A stretch of 64,000 bases of DNA from Amycolatopsis balhimycina FH 1894 (GTDB lineage Bacteria; Actinomycetota; Actinomycetes; Mycobacteriales; Pseudonocardiaceae), in assembly GCF_000384295.1 (NCBI RefSeq), contig NZ_KB913037.1, positions 2,213,975-2,277,974 of the forward strand. Direction: 5' to 3'. How positions within the stretch are numbered: the stretch's first letter is position 1; every line of letters begins with the position of its first letter. Positions 42,434-49,959 of this stretch are shown piece by piece. Below the pieces are notes generated by a model. It made no database searches and was not told the DNA's origin. It saw nothing but the letters and a program-made list of their open reading frames with translations. The position numbers and the translations under genes are program-made.

Positions 42434-42750
42434 AGCTGCGCTTCCGGGACGGTCACCCGGACTTCCTGACCGTAGGCGAGGACGAGCTGGCACGAGAGCC
42501 GTGAGTTGTCCTCGCGTTCGGTGGCCGCACAGTCGAGCATCTCGTCCTCGTCTTCGCCGGGCGGGGGAAAGTCGCCGTCGGCGAGGAAGACGTGGCAGGT
42601 GGCGCACGAGAGCACCCCGCCGCATTGGCCGACGATGCCGCTGACGCCGTTGCGGACCGCGGTCTGCATGACCGAATCCCCGGCGACGGCTTCGATGACG
42701 GTCTCGGCGCCGTCGGGCTGGGTGTAGAAGACCTTGGGCACGGGTTTCAC
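42430..42750 (-). CDS. 2Fe-2S ferredoxin, putidaredoxin/adrenodoxin type
   Basis: 106 residues. Cluster ligands are Cys43, Cys49, Cys52 (GQCGGVLSCATC) and Cys87 (RLSCQL), the C-x5-C-x2-C-x(n)-C spacing of this class. Its ATG overlaps the P450 stop (ATGA). One-electron carrier between the reductase at 41183 and the P450 at 42747. Confidence 0.93.
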   Translation of the reverse strand: MKPVPKVFYTQPDGAETVIEAVAGDSVMQTAVRNGVSGIVGQCGGVLSCATCHVFLADGDFPPPGEDEDEMLDCAATEREDNSRLSCQLVLAYGQEVRVTVPEAQL

Positions 42751-43973
42751 CAGGCGATCGGGAGGTCGGTCATGGGCTGGGTGAGGACGTCGCGGCGGAC
42801 CACCGGTTCGCCGGCCAGCCGCAGGGTCGGGATGCGCTTGAAGATCTCGGCCAGGCCGACCTGCATCTCCATGCGGGCCAGCGGCGCGCCAAGGCAGTGG
42901 TGCAGGCCGTGGCTGAGCATCAGGTGCGGGTTGTCCTGGCGGGTGATGTCGAAGCGGCCCGGGTCCTCGATGGCCTCGGGGTCGTGGTTGGCGGAGCCCG
43001 GATCGATGCTGACCGCCTCACCTTCGGCGATGAGCTGACCGTCCACGACGACGTCCTCGGTCGCCACGAACGGCACCAGCCCGCCCCCGCCGCCCACCGG
43101 GCCGCCGAGTGAGAACGCGCCGTGCCGGAGCACTTCTTCGGCGGCAGTCGGGGCCAGGCCGTCGGGATCGGTGAGGAACAGTTCCCGCTGCTCGTCGGAG
43201 TGCAGCAGCGACATGACGCCGGTGCTGAGGAAGTTGGCGGTGTTGTCGAACCCGCCGACGATCAGGATGAACGCGATGGGCAGGATTTCCGCGTCGGTCA
43301 GCGTCTCGTCCTTCTCGCGGGCGTGCGCCAGCGAGCTGAGCAGGTCGTCCCGCGGCTCCTCGCGCCGCTGCGCGATCAGGTCGGTCATGTACGCCGCCAG
43401 CTCACCCATGTCGGCGGCGACCTCCTGCTCGGACTTCCCGGCCACCGCCATCGTCGAGGAACTCCACCGCTCGAACTTCTCCCGGTCGGCCGACGGCACG
43501 CCGAGCAGGGAGCTCAACATCTCGATCGGCAGCGGCACGGAGTACTCGTCGATGAGGTTGCGGACGCCGCCACGGGCCAGCATGCCGTCGATCAGTTCGT
43601 TGGCGAAGGCGACCGCGGAGGCACGCATGTCCCGCACCCGGCGCGGCGAGATCGCCTTCTGGACCAGCTTGCGCAGCTTCGTGTGCTGGGGCGGGTCCTC
43701 GAACTGCAGCGTCGTGCGCAGGAAGTCGGGGAACGGCACGAAGAACGGCACCACCCGCTCGCCGGTCCGGAACGGCTCCCGGACGAACCGGCGGTCGGCG
43801 AGGATCGTCCGCGCGGCCTGGTTGCGGTGGACGATCCAGACGTCGCCGCCGTAGGGCATGGTCGTCTTGGTCATCGGCCGGTCGGCCATCAGCCGCTTGA
43901 GGTGCTCGATCGCATCCGCCGGCGGCAACGGCGCGAACGGGAACTCGGTGCCGGCAGTGGCGGTTTCGGTCAT
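42747..43973 (-). CDS. Cytochrome P450
   Basis: 408 residues, class I bacterial type. I-helix VGGFDNTANF, ExxR in EEVLRHG, heme ligand Cys360 in LSHGLHHCLGAPLAR. The heme loop is unusual: the normally conserved Phe seven residues before Cys is Leu and the following Gly is Ser. I start at the ATG at 43973, six bases after GGAG; the in-frame ATG at 43985 has no such site. With its own ferredoxin and reductase behind it, it is a self-sufficient hydroxylation unit. Substrate probably a hydrophobic aglycone, inferred from context. Confidence 0.92.
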   Translation of the reverse strand: MTETATAGTEFPFAPLPPADAIEHLKRLMADRPMTKTTMPYGGDVWIVHRNQAARTILADRRFVREPFRTGERVVPFFVPFPDFLRTTLQFEDPPQHTKLRKLVQKAISPRRVRDMRASAVAFANELIDGMLARGGVRNLIDEYSVPLPIEMLSSLLGVPSADREKFERWSSSTMAVAGKSEQEVAADMGELAAYMTDLIAQRREEPRDDLLSSLAHAREKDETLTDAEILPIAFILIVGGFDNTANFLSTGVMSLLHSDEQRELFLTDPDGLAPTAAEEVLRHGAFSLGGPVGGGGGLVPFVATEDVVVDGQLIAEGEAVSIDPGSANHDPEAIEDPGRFDITRQDNPHLMLSHGLHHCLGAPLARMEMQVGLAEIFKRIPTLRLAGEPVVRRDVLTQPMTDLPIAW

Positions 43974-43988
43974 CGGATGCTCCATACG

Positions 43989-44888
43989 TCAGGTGGTCTG
44001 AGGGATGGCGACGGTCGCCGGCTGGGCTTCGGGGGTGATGGCCATGACCTCGTCGAAGCGCTCGGCGACGGTCTCGACGGTCAGGGCGGGGTCGTGGATG
44101 CCGGTGGTGGTCACCACGGCCAGGCGGTTCACCGCGCCACCGGCGGCGTTGAAGACTTCGCCGGTCACCTGGCAGGCCGGGTGGGCGAGGAAGGCGACCA
44201 CCGGTGCGACGTGTTCGGGCAGCAACTGAGTGCGCAGGTAGGCCATGACCTCCGGGGACAGCGACTCGGCCGCGTTCTCGGCCATGCGGGTGCCTGCTCC
44301 GGGTGCGACGGCGTTGACGAGGATGCCGTGCTCGGCGCCTTCGACGGCGAGGTTGCGGGTCAGTGAGAAGACCGCGCCCTTGGAGCTGCCGTAGTGGGTC
44401 ATCAGCGGGTTGCCCAGCATCGCGGCCGAAACCGTGTTGACCACGCGTCCGCTGCCCGAGGCGATCAAGTGGGGCCACGCCGCCCGGCACACGAACAAGG
44501 AGCCGAAGAAGTGGACGTCGAGGTAGCGCTGGTACTCCGCGGTGCTCAGCTCATCGAAGCGCGCGGTGCGGACGATCCCCGCATTGTTCACGACCGCGTG
44601 CAGCTCGCCGAAATTCTCGATCGTCGCTGCGACGAGTTCGGCGGCGCCGGTTTCGGTGGAGACGTCCGCGCGCGAGGCCATGGCCCGGCCGCCGGCGGCC
44701 CGGATCTCGGCGACGACGTCCGCTGCGGGGTCGTCACCGTCCACGCCGGACCCGTCGACGCGGGCGCCGAGGTCGGCGACGACCACGGAGGCGCCGCGTT
44801 CGGCCAGCAGCAGCGCGTGTGCACGGCCGATGCCACGGCCGGCGCCGGTCACGATGACGACGCGGCCCTGGAAGGACAGCTTGTCCAT
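43989..44888 (-). CDS. Short-chain dehydrogenase, hydroxyacyl-CoA/17-beta-HSD4-like
   Basis: 299 residues. TGAGRGIG loop, NNAG, TVSA Ser and catalytic YGSSK are present. A longer loop after strand 2 (ADLGARVDGSGVDGDD) and the extended C-terminus are characteristic of the SDR domain of multifunctional-enzyme-2-type 3-hydroxyacyl-CoA dehydrogenases and steroid-pathway relatives. ATG at 44888 after GAGGAAAG; the GTG at 44909 would give a GTGA overlap with the lactonase gene and cannot be excluded. Likely oxidises the hydroxyl made by the P450 or a hydroxyacyl-CoA. Confidence 0.85.
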   Translation of the reverse strand: MDKLSFQGRVVIVTGAGRGIGRAHALLLAERGASVVVADLGARVDGSGVDGDDPAADVVAEIRAAGGRAMASRADVSTETGAAELVAATIENFGELHAVVNNAGIVRTARFDELSTAEYQRYLDVHFFGSLFVCRAAWPHLIASGSGRVVNTVSAAMLGNPLMTHYGSSKGAVFSLTRNLAVEGAEHGILVNAVAPGAGTRMAENAAESLSPEVMAYLRTQLLPEHVAPVVAFLAHPACQVTGEVFNAAGGAVNRLAVVTTTGIHDPALTVETVAERFDEVMAITPEAQPATVAIPQTT

Positions 44889-44905
44889 CGGAGCTTTCCT
44901 CTCGT

Positions 44906-45820
44906 TCACGGGCGGTTGCCCCCTCCGCTCGTCCGGACCTCGGCGGTCCAGATGGTGCCGTTCCGGTTGCGCCGCGACTCTTCGAAGTCCATGACGTCCA
45001 GGCCTGCGCAGACAAAGAGAGTGCGCCGGTCAGGCCCGCCGAGAACGCACGCCGGGGGCAAAGCTTGTGTCGCGTCGAAGCGGACGATGTCCGTGACCGC
45101 ACCACCTTCGGTGATCCGGGCGACGGCCGGGACCGCGGGCAGCCCGGCCCAGACGCCGCCGTCGTCGTCCAGGCAAATGCCGTCCGGCAGGGACGGCGTT
45201 TCGGCGAAGACGCGACGGTTGCCGAGACGGCCGTGTTCGTCGCGGTCGAGCACGGTGATCCGGTTGGCGAAGGCCTCCGCGGTGACCACCCGGCTCCCGT
45301 CGCCGCTGACGGCGATGCCGTTGGCTCCGGCGAAGCCGCCCAGCTCGGTCAGCGCGCTGGCGGTGCCGTCGGGTTCCACGATCAGCAGGTCCGAGTCCTT
45401 CGGGGATTCCCCGGCGAACAGCTCGAACCCGAGCTGGGTGACGTAGGCGCGGCCATCGGCGTCGACGACCATGTCGTTGATCGGCCCGGTGGCCAGTTCC
45501 CGTAGATCGGCGTACTCGGTGAGGCTCTCACCGTCGAACGCCAGGAGCAGGCGTTCGTGCATCGAGGTGACGATGAGCCGCCCGTCGGGCAACCAGCCGA
45601 AGCCGCCGGGGATGGTTTCGCCGCCGTTGACCGGGGTGCGCGTCGAGAGGTCGACGATGGTCTCCGGGGTACCCGCGGCGTCGAGCCGCAGGATCCGATG
45701 GTGGTACATGTCGCTGAACCAGAACGCGCCGTCGTGCCACCGCGGGCATTCGGCCCAGGTGTAGCCGCGGGACAGCTCCCGCGGGGCGATGTCGACGGCG
45801 TCGGCGAAGGGGTCGGTCAC
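44906..45820 (-). CDS. SMP-30/gluconolactonase-family lactonase
   Basis: 304 residues, six-bladed beta-propeller. The conserved metal site parts are visible: Glu in AECPRWHDGAFWFSD, Asn in PINDMVVD and Asp in LPDGICLDDDGG. Such enzymes open lactones. GTG at 45820 after AGGAG. In this operon it could hydrolyse a lactone made by Baeyer-Villiger oxidation or a sugar lactone (L-rhamnonolactonases belong to this family). Both fit, the sequence does not decide. Confidence 0.88.
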   Translation of the reverse strand: MTDPFADAVDIAPRELSRGYTWAECPRWHDGAFWFSDMYHHRILRLDAAGTPETIVDLSTRTPVNGGETIPGGFGWLPDGRLIVTSMHERLLLAFDGESLTEYADLRELATGPINDMVVDADGRAYVTQLGFELFAGESPKDSDLLIVEPDGTASALTELGGFAGANGIAVSGDGSRVVTAEAFANRITVLDRDEHGRLGNRRVFAETPSLPDGICLDDDGGVWAGLPAVPAVARITEGGAVTDIVRFDATQALPPACVLGGPDRRTLFVCAGLDVMDFEESRRNRNGTIWTAEVRTSGGGNRP

Positions 45821-45837
45821 GGAAGTGCTCCTGGTGG

Positions 45838-46770
45838 TCAGAACGGGAGGGGGTGGGCGAACTTGGCCCGCAGCAGCGCGCCGGTCTCGGCGATGGCCAG
45901 GCGCCCGCGCGCGAGATAGGCCGCTTGGAGCGCGAACCCGTGGTAGGCGCCCGGGTAGCGGGTCAGGGTGGTCTGCACACCGGATTCGCGAAGGCGGTGC
46001 GCGTAGCGTTCGCCCCAGTCGCGGATCGGGTCGCATTCGGCGGTGACCACGATGGCCGGGGGCAGGCCGGTGAGGTCGGTCGCGTAGGCGGGGATCCGGT
46101 AGGCGTTGTCCGGGTAACCGAACCCGCTGTCGGCCAGCTCGTTGAGGTACAGCACGTCGTCGCGGCCGAGGAGCGGCGCGTCCGCGCACTCGACGATGGA
46201 CCGGGCGCCGAGGTCGCGATCGAGGCCCGGGTACATCAGGACCTGGCAGGTGATGGCGGGCCCGCCGCGATCCCGGGCCGCCAGCGCGACGGCCGCCGCG
46301 AGGGTGCCACCGGCGCTGTCCCCGACGACCGCGAGCCGCCCGGGGTCGACGCGCAGCTCGGCCGCGTGCTCGGCGACCCAGGCCGTGGCGGCGAAGGCGT
46401 CGTCGAACTGCGCCGGCGGCGGATGCTCAGGAGCCAGGCGGTAGCCGACCGACACGACGGTCGCGCCGCTCGCGGCGGCCAGGTTGCGGGCGAGGGGCTC
46501 GAACGAGTGGATCGTGCCCATGCACATGCCGCCGCCGTGGAAGTACACCAGCACCGGTGCCTGGTCGTTCTCGACCGGCCGGTAGATCCGCACCGGGATG
46601 CAGCCGGGAAGCTCGCGGTCCTCGATGTCCGCAGTGGGCAGCCCAGGCGGATGCGGGATGGCTTCGAGGGCCTCGCGGATCGCGGCGATGCCCCGCGCGC
46701 GCATCGGCGGCAGGTCGGCCGTCGCCTTCGCGATGGCCGCGGCGTCGGGGTCCAGCGGGGGCAGGGGCAT
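45838..46770 (-). CDS. Alpha/beta hydrolase, acetyl-esterase/HSL type
   Basis: 310 residues. HGGGMCMG oxyanion motif, GDSAGG nucleophile elbow, Asp in ECDPIRDWGE and His in GAYHGF. ATG after GGAG. Esterases of this type often accompany Baeyer-Villiger monooxygenases and cleave the resulting ester, which fits the monooxygenase at 49960. Confidence 0.9.
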   Translation of the reverse strand: MPLPPLDPDAAAIAKATADLPPMRARGIAAIREALEAIPHPPGLPTADIEDRELPGCIPVRIYRPVENDQAPVLVYFHGGGMCMGTIHSFEPLARNLAAASGATVVSVGYRLAPEHPPPAQFDDAFAATAWVAEHAAELRVDPGRLAVVGDSAGGTLAAAVALAARDRGGPAITCQVLMYPGLDRDLGARSIVECADAPLLGRDDVLYLNELADSGFGYPDNAYRIPAYATDLTGLPPAIVVTAECDPIRDWGERYAHRLRESGVQTTLTRYPGAYHGFALQAAYLARGRLAIAETGALLRAKFAHPLPF

Positions 46771-46783
46771 CGGGCGCTCCGGG

Positions 46784-47623
46784 TCAGTCGGTGGGGAAGG
46801 TGAACTCGCCCGGCGGAAGGACCGGCGCCCGCCGGTGGACCAGCATTTCCGCTCTGGCGGCCATGGCGTCCCCGACGAAGTCCTGCGAGGTCAGATAGAA
46901 CTCGCCGGCGGCGGCTTGGTCGAAGAAGACGCGGGCCGCGTCGAGGGGGTCCATCGCCTGCTGCTTGATCTTGAGCATCGCGGCCCGGTGGTCCTCGGCC
47001 GCGGAGACGTCACCGGCGTCGACCGCGCCGGCGGATTCGAAGATGTTCGACGCCACGGCGCCCGGCAGAACAGCCTGCACATGGACGTGATCGGCGTGCC
47101 CCGCGAGTTCGACTTCCTGGTGCAGGCATTCGGTGAGCGCCAGCACGGCGTGCTTGCTCATGATGTAGGGCGCCTGCAGCGGGCTCGCGCCGACACCGCC
47201 GACCGAGGAGAGGTTCCAGACCCACGACTGACGTGCGTCGGCCAGCATCCGGGGCAGGAACGCTCTGATGCCGTGGAAGACACCGCTGATGTTGATCGAG
47301 AGCAGGCGGTCCCAGTTCGCGACCGGCGTGTCCCAAAGGTAGCCGAACTGCTCCACGCCCGCGTTGTTCACCAGGAGGGTGACCGGCCCGGCCGGTCCGG
47401 CGAGCCGTTCGACCGCGGCTGGGTCACGCACATCGCAGGTCACGGCGACGGCGTCCGGCAGCTCGGACTCCAGCGCGGTGATCGCGGGTGTGTCCACATC
47501 GGCCAGGACGACCCTCATGCCCAGTTCCCGGGCCGCGTAGCGCGCCAGCCCGGCGCCGATGCCCGCACCGGCGCCGGTGATGACGGCGGTGCCGCCGCCG
47601 AACAGCTCCTCGGCTGTGCTCAT
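46784..47623 (-). CDS. Short-chain dehydrogenase/reductase
   Basis: 279 residues. TGAGAGIG, NNAG, Ser in NLSSVGG and catalytic YIMSK. The long C-terminal region after the substrate loop (AAEDHRAAMLKIKQQAMDPLDAARVFFDQ) is seen in SDRs of steroid and terpenoid clusters. ATGA overlap with the preceding serine hydrolase gene. Probably an alcohol/ketone step on the aglycone. Confidence 0.85.
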   Translation of the reverse strand: MSTAEELFGGGTAVITGAGAGIGAGLARYAARELGMRVVLADVDTPAITALESELPDAVAVTCDVRDPAAVERLAGPAGPVTLLVNNAGVEQFGYLWDTPVANWDRLLSINISGVFHGIRAFLPRMLADARQSWVWNLSSVGGVGASPLQAPYIMSKHAVLALTECLHQEVELAGHADHVHVQAVLPGAVASNIFESAGAVDAGDVSAAEDHRAAMLKIKQQAMDPLDAARVFFDQAAAGEFYLTSQDFVGDAMAARAEMLVHRRAPVLPPGEFTFPTD

Positions 47624-48732
47624 CGGCGCTCCCTTTCGTTCACGATTTCGCGGATCGCCCGGACGACGGGCGCGAAGGTCCGCTCGGGCTCCACGACCGC
47701 CGGGGTGTCCATGTCGTTGTGACAGATCGCGACGGCGACGCGGTCGCGCAGATCGGCCCAGGCGAGCGAGCCGCCGGCGCCGGGGCTGTAGATGATGTCG
47801 CGGTGGTCACCGACCAGCGGATCGGACGCGCCTTCCTCGCCACCGAGCCAGAAGCCGTTGGCACCGAACCAGACCGGGATCGTGAGCACCTTGTCCGGAT
47901 CGTGAGCGTTCTCGCGCGGCCGGGCGAAGGTCGCGACCCGTTCCGGGGAGAGCAGCCGGGCGCCTTCCAGGGTCCCGCCCTCGGCGAGCATGGCGAAGAT
48001 CCGGGCGACCGCTCCGGCCGTGGCCACCGCGCCGGCGCCGGGATCGACCGCCTGCAGCACCGTGCGCTGGTTGTGCACGTCGGAGCCGGGAAAGACGGCA
48101 CGCGGGCTGATGTTGTGCTCGTCGACGATCGAGAATTCGTTGCCGCCGTGCAGCTTCGCCACGCGGGGCAGGTCGGCGTCGGGAACGCCGAGGTGGAAGT
48201 CGGTGATCCCCAGCGGCGCGCAGATCTCCTCGGCCACGAACCGGTCGAACGACCGCCCGGCAGGATCGGTGCGGCGCACCACCTCGCCGAGGATCCAGCC
48301 CCAAACGAGCACGTGGTAGGCGTTCGCAGTGCCGGGCTCGTAGACCGGCGTGAACTCGGCGATGCGGGCGGTCATCCAGTCCCAGTCGGCCATCAGCTCC
48401 GGCGTGACGCCGTCCGGCATCTGCGGGATGCCCGCGCGGTGCGAGAGGGCCTGCTCGACAGTGACCTTTTCTTTGCCGTAGGTACCGAACTCCGGCCAGT
48501 AGCGCGCAATCGGTGCGTGCAGGTCGACCAGGCCGCGCTCGGCCTGGAGATGCACCGCCGTCGCGGTGACGCCCTTGGTCACCGAGAAGATCGGGAAGAG
48601 GGTGTCGCTGTCAGCGCCCGCCACCGCCTCGACGATCAGCTCGCCCCGGTGGTAGGCGGCGACGGCGATGCCCCTCTCCCCCAGCTCGATCGCGCGATCG
48701 AGCGCCTGGCGGATGCGCGAATCGGCGGTCAT
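47620..48732 (-). CDS. Serine hydrolase of the beta-lactamase/esterase EstB type
   Basis: 370 residues, no signal peptide, so not a secreted beta-lactamase. Nucleophile Ser50 and Lys53 in FSVTKG; Tyr candidate in NAYHVLVWGW. A C-terminal GAGGSLAWADL block stands where the family's third motif lies. EstB-like proteins act as esterases or acyltransferases. Coupled to its neighbours by ATGA overlaps on both sides. Likely cleaves an ester or lactone intermediate. Confidence 0.85.
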   Translation of the reverse strand: MTADSRIRQALDRAIELGERGIAVAAYHRGELIVEAVAGADSDTLFPIFSVTKGVTATAVHLQAERGLVDLHAPIARYWPEFGTYGKEKVTVEQALSHRAGIPQMPDGVTPELMADWDWMTARIAEFTPVYEPGTANAYHVLVWGWILGEVVRRTDPAGRSFDRFVAEEICAPLGITDFHLGVPDADLPRVAKLHGGNEFSIVDEHNISPRAVFPGSDVHNQRTVLQAVDPGAGAVATAGAVARIFAMLAEGGTLEGARLLSPERVATFARPRENAHDPDKVLTIPVWFGANGFWLGGEEGASDPLVGDHRDIIYSPGAGGSLAWADLRDRVAVAICHNDMDTPAVVEPERTFAPVVRAIREIVNERERR

Positions 48733-49091
48733 GCGCGGACCTCACGCCGGGCGATGACCCAGCCGTCCTGCGCACGCACGAGTTCGTCTTGGTACGCGCC
48801 GATGGCCAGGATCCTTTCGCTGTTCACCAGGAGGAAGTACGAGCGCGCCGTCGCACGGTCACCGTCGACGTACACCTCCTGGTTGGTGAGCACGTGGCGA
48901 TTACCCGAGTCCGGACCGGCGTGCCCGAGTTCGCGCATCGAGCCGAGACCGGCCAAGACCTCGGCCCGGCCGCGCCACGTGGTTCCGGTCATCGACCACT
49001 CGACGTCCTCGGCGAACAAGGTCCCTAGTTCCGCGAGGGTTCCTTCGTCGGCCAAGCGCGCGAACGCGGCCAGCACGTTGGTGAGCTCCAC
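48729..49091 (-). CDS. NTF2/SnoaL-like protein
   Basis: About 120 residues of the cone-shaped NTF2 fold: LADEGTLAELGTLFAEDVEWSM, then NRHVLTNQEVYVDGDRATARSYFLLV. Such proteins include ketosteroid isomerase-like and polyketide cyclase-like enzymes and small-molecule binders. The GTG at 49091 lies about nine bases after GGGAG; the frame is open to 49169 but without a ribosome site. First gene of the nine-gene minus-strand operon; isomerisation or hydration of a ring intermediate is possible. Confidence 0.75.
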   Translation of the reverse strand: MELTNVLAAFARLADEGTLAELGTLFAEDVEWSMTGTTWRGRAEVLAGLGSMRELGHAGPDSGNRHVLTNQEVYVDGDRATARSYFLLVNSERILAIGAYQDELVRAQDGWVIARREVRA

Positions 49092-49142
49092 CTCCTCAAT
49101 CTCCCTCGGACGGCATCGCCGTGGGGCCGGATGGTCCACTGA

Positions 49143-49168
49143 CCGGACACTTTCGGCCTGCCCGGACA
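49143..49168 (-). promoter_or_regulatory. Direct repeats in the P450-operon/crotonase divergent promoter
   Basis: On the minus strand TGTCCGG occurs twice with starts 19 bp apart (49162-49168 and 49143-49149), within the 98-bp gap between the operon start and the crotonase gene. Could be an activator or IclR-type site. The palindrome seen in front of the IclR gene is not repeated here. Confidence 0.35.
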
Positions 49169-49189
49169 CCGCCCGGGCACGCTGGGTCC

Positions 49190-49957
49190 ATGACGGACGT
49201 TTCGGTGGTGCTGCAGGACGGGGTCGGGTTGCTGGAGATGCGCCGTCCGCCGGCGAACTTCTTCGACGAGCAGCTCATCGGGCAACTGGTCGACGCGGCC
49301 CGCGAACTCGATGACGACCCACGATGCCGAGCGCTGGTCCTGGCCTCGGAAGGCAAGCACTTCTGCGCAGGAGCGGACTTCGGCACCGGTGGCGGGTTCG
49401 AGCAGGACCGGGTCGCGGTGTCCGGGCGCCTGTACCGGCGGGCAATCCAGCTGTTCGAGGTCGGGACCCCGATCATCGCCGCGGTCCAGGGCGCGGCGGT
49501 CGGCGGCGGTCTCGGCCTGGCCTGCGCGGCCGACTTCCGCGTCGTGGATTCCTCGACCCGGTTCGTCGCCAACTTCGCTCTGCTGGGGTTCCACCAGGGT
49601 TTCGGGCTGAGCGTGACGTTGCCCGACCTCGTGGGCCAGCGCGTCGCTGCCGACCTGCTCATGACCGGACGGCGCGTCGACGGCGAGGAGGCCGTCCACA
49701 TCGGACTGGCCGACCGGCTCTCCGACCCCGGACGCCAGCGCGAGGCCGCCTTGAAATGGGCCCGGACGGTGGCGGCGGCCGCGCCGCTCGCGGTCCGGTC
49801 GATCCGGGCGACGCTGCGGTCCGGCATCGCCGAGCGGGTCCGGAGCGCCCTCGATCACGAACTCGCGGAGCAGGCCCGGCTGTGGGCGACCCGCGACTGC
49901 GCCGAGGGCATCGCGGCGAACCTCGAACGCCGCACACCGGTGTTCCACGGCGAATAA
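49190..49957 (+). CDS. Enoyl-CoA hydratase/isomerase-family protein (crotonase fold)
   Basis: 255 residues. The crotonase core is clear: KHFCAGADF, then QGAAVGGGLGLACAADFRV forming the oxyanion hole, and GFHQGFGLSVTLPDLVG. The two catalytic glutamates of classical hydratases are not where expected: the GGG-C-E position is Gly-Leu-Gly and the second site reads VANFALLG. It may therefore be an isomerase, hydrolase or retro-aldol-type member rather than a hydratase. ATG at 49190. Its stop faces the monooxygenase stop two bases away. Confidence 0.85.
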   Translation: MTDVSVVLQDGVGLLEMRRPPANFFDEQLIGQLVDAARELDDDPRCRALVLASEGKHFCAGADFGTGGGFEQDRVAVSGRLYRRAIQLFEVGTPIIAAVQGAAVGGGLGLACAADFRVVDSSTRFVANFALLGFHQGFGLSVTLPDLVGQRVAADLLMTGRRVDGEEAVHIGLADRLSDPGRQREAALKWARTVAAAAPLAVRSIRATLRSGIAERVRSALDHELAEQARLWATRDCAEGIAANLERRTPVFHGE

Positions 49958-49959
49958 GG

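Noticed and set aside
47620..48732. Beta-lactamase resistance gene
   Set aside because: SxxK is present but there is no signal peptide, no KTG motif, and the gene sits in a catabolic operon; an esterase role is more likely.
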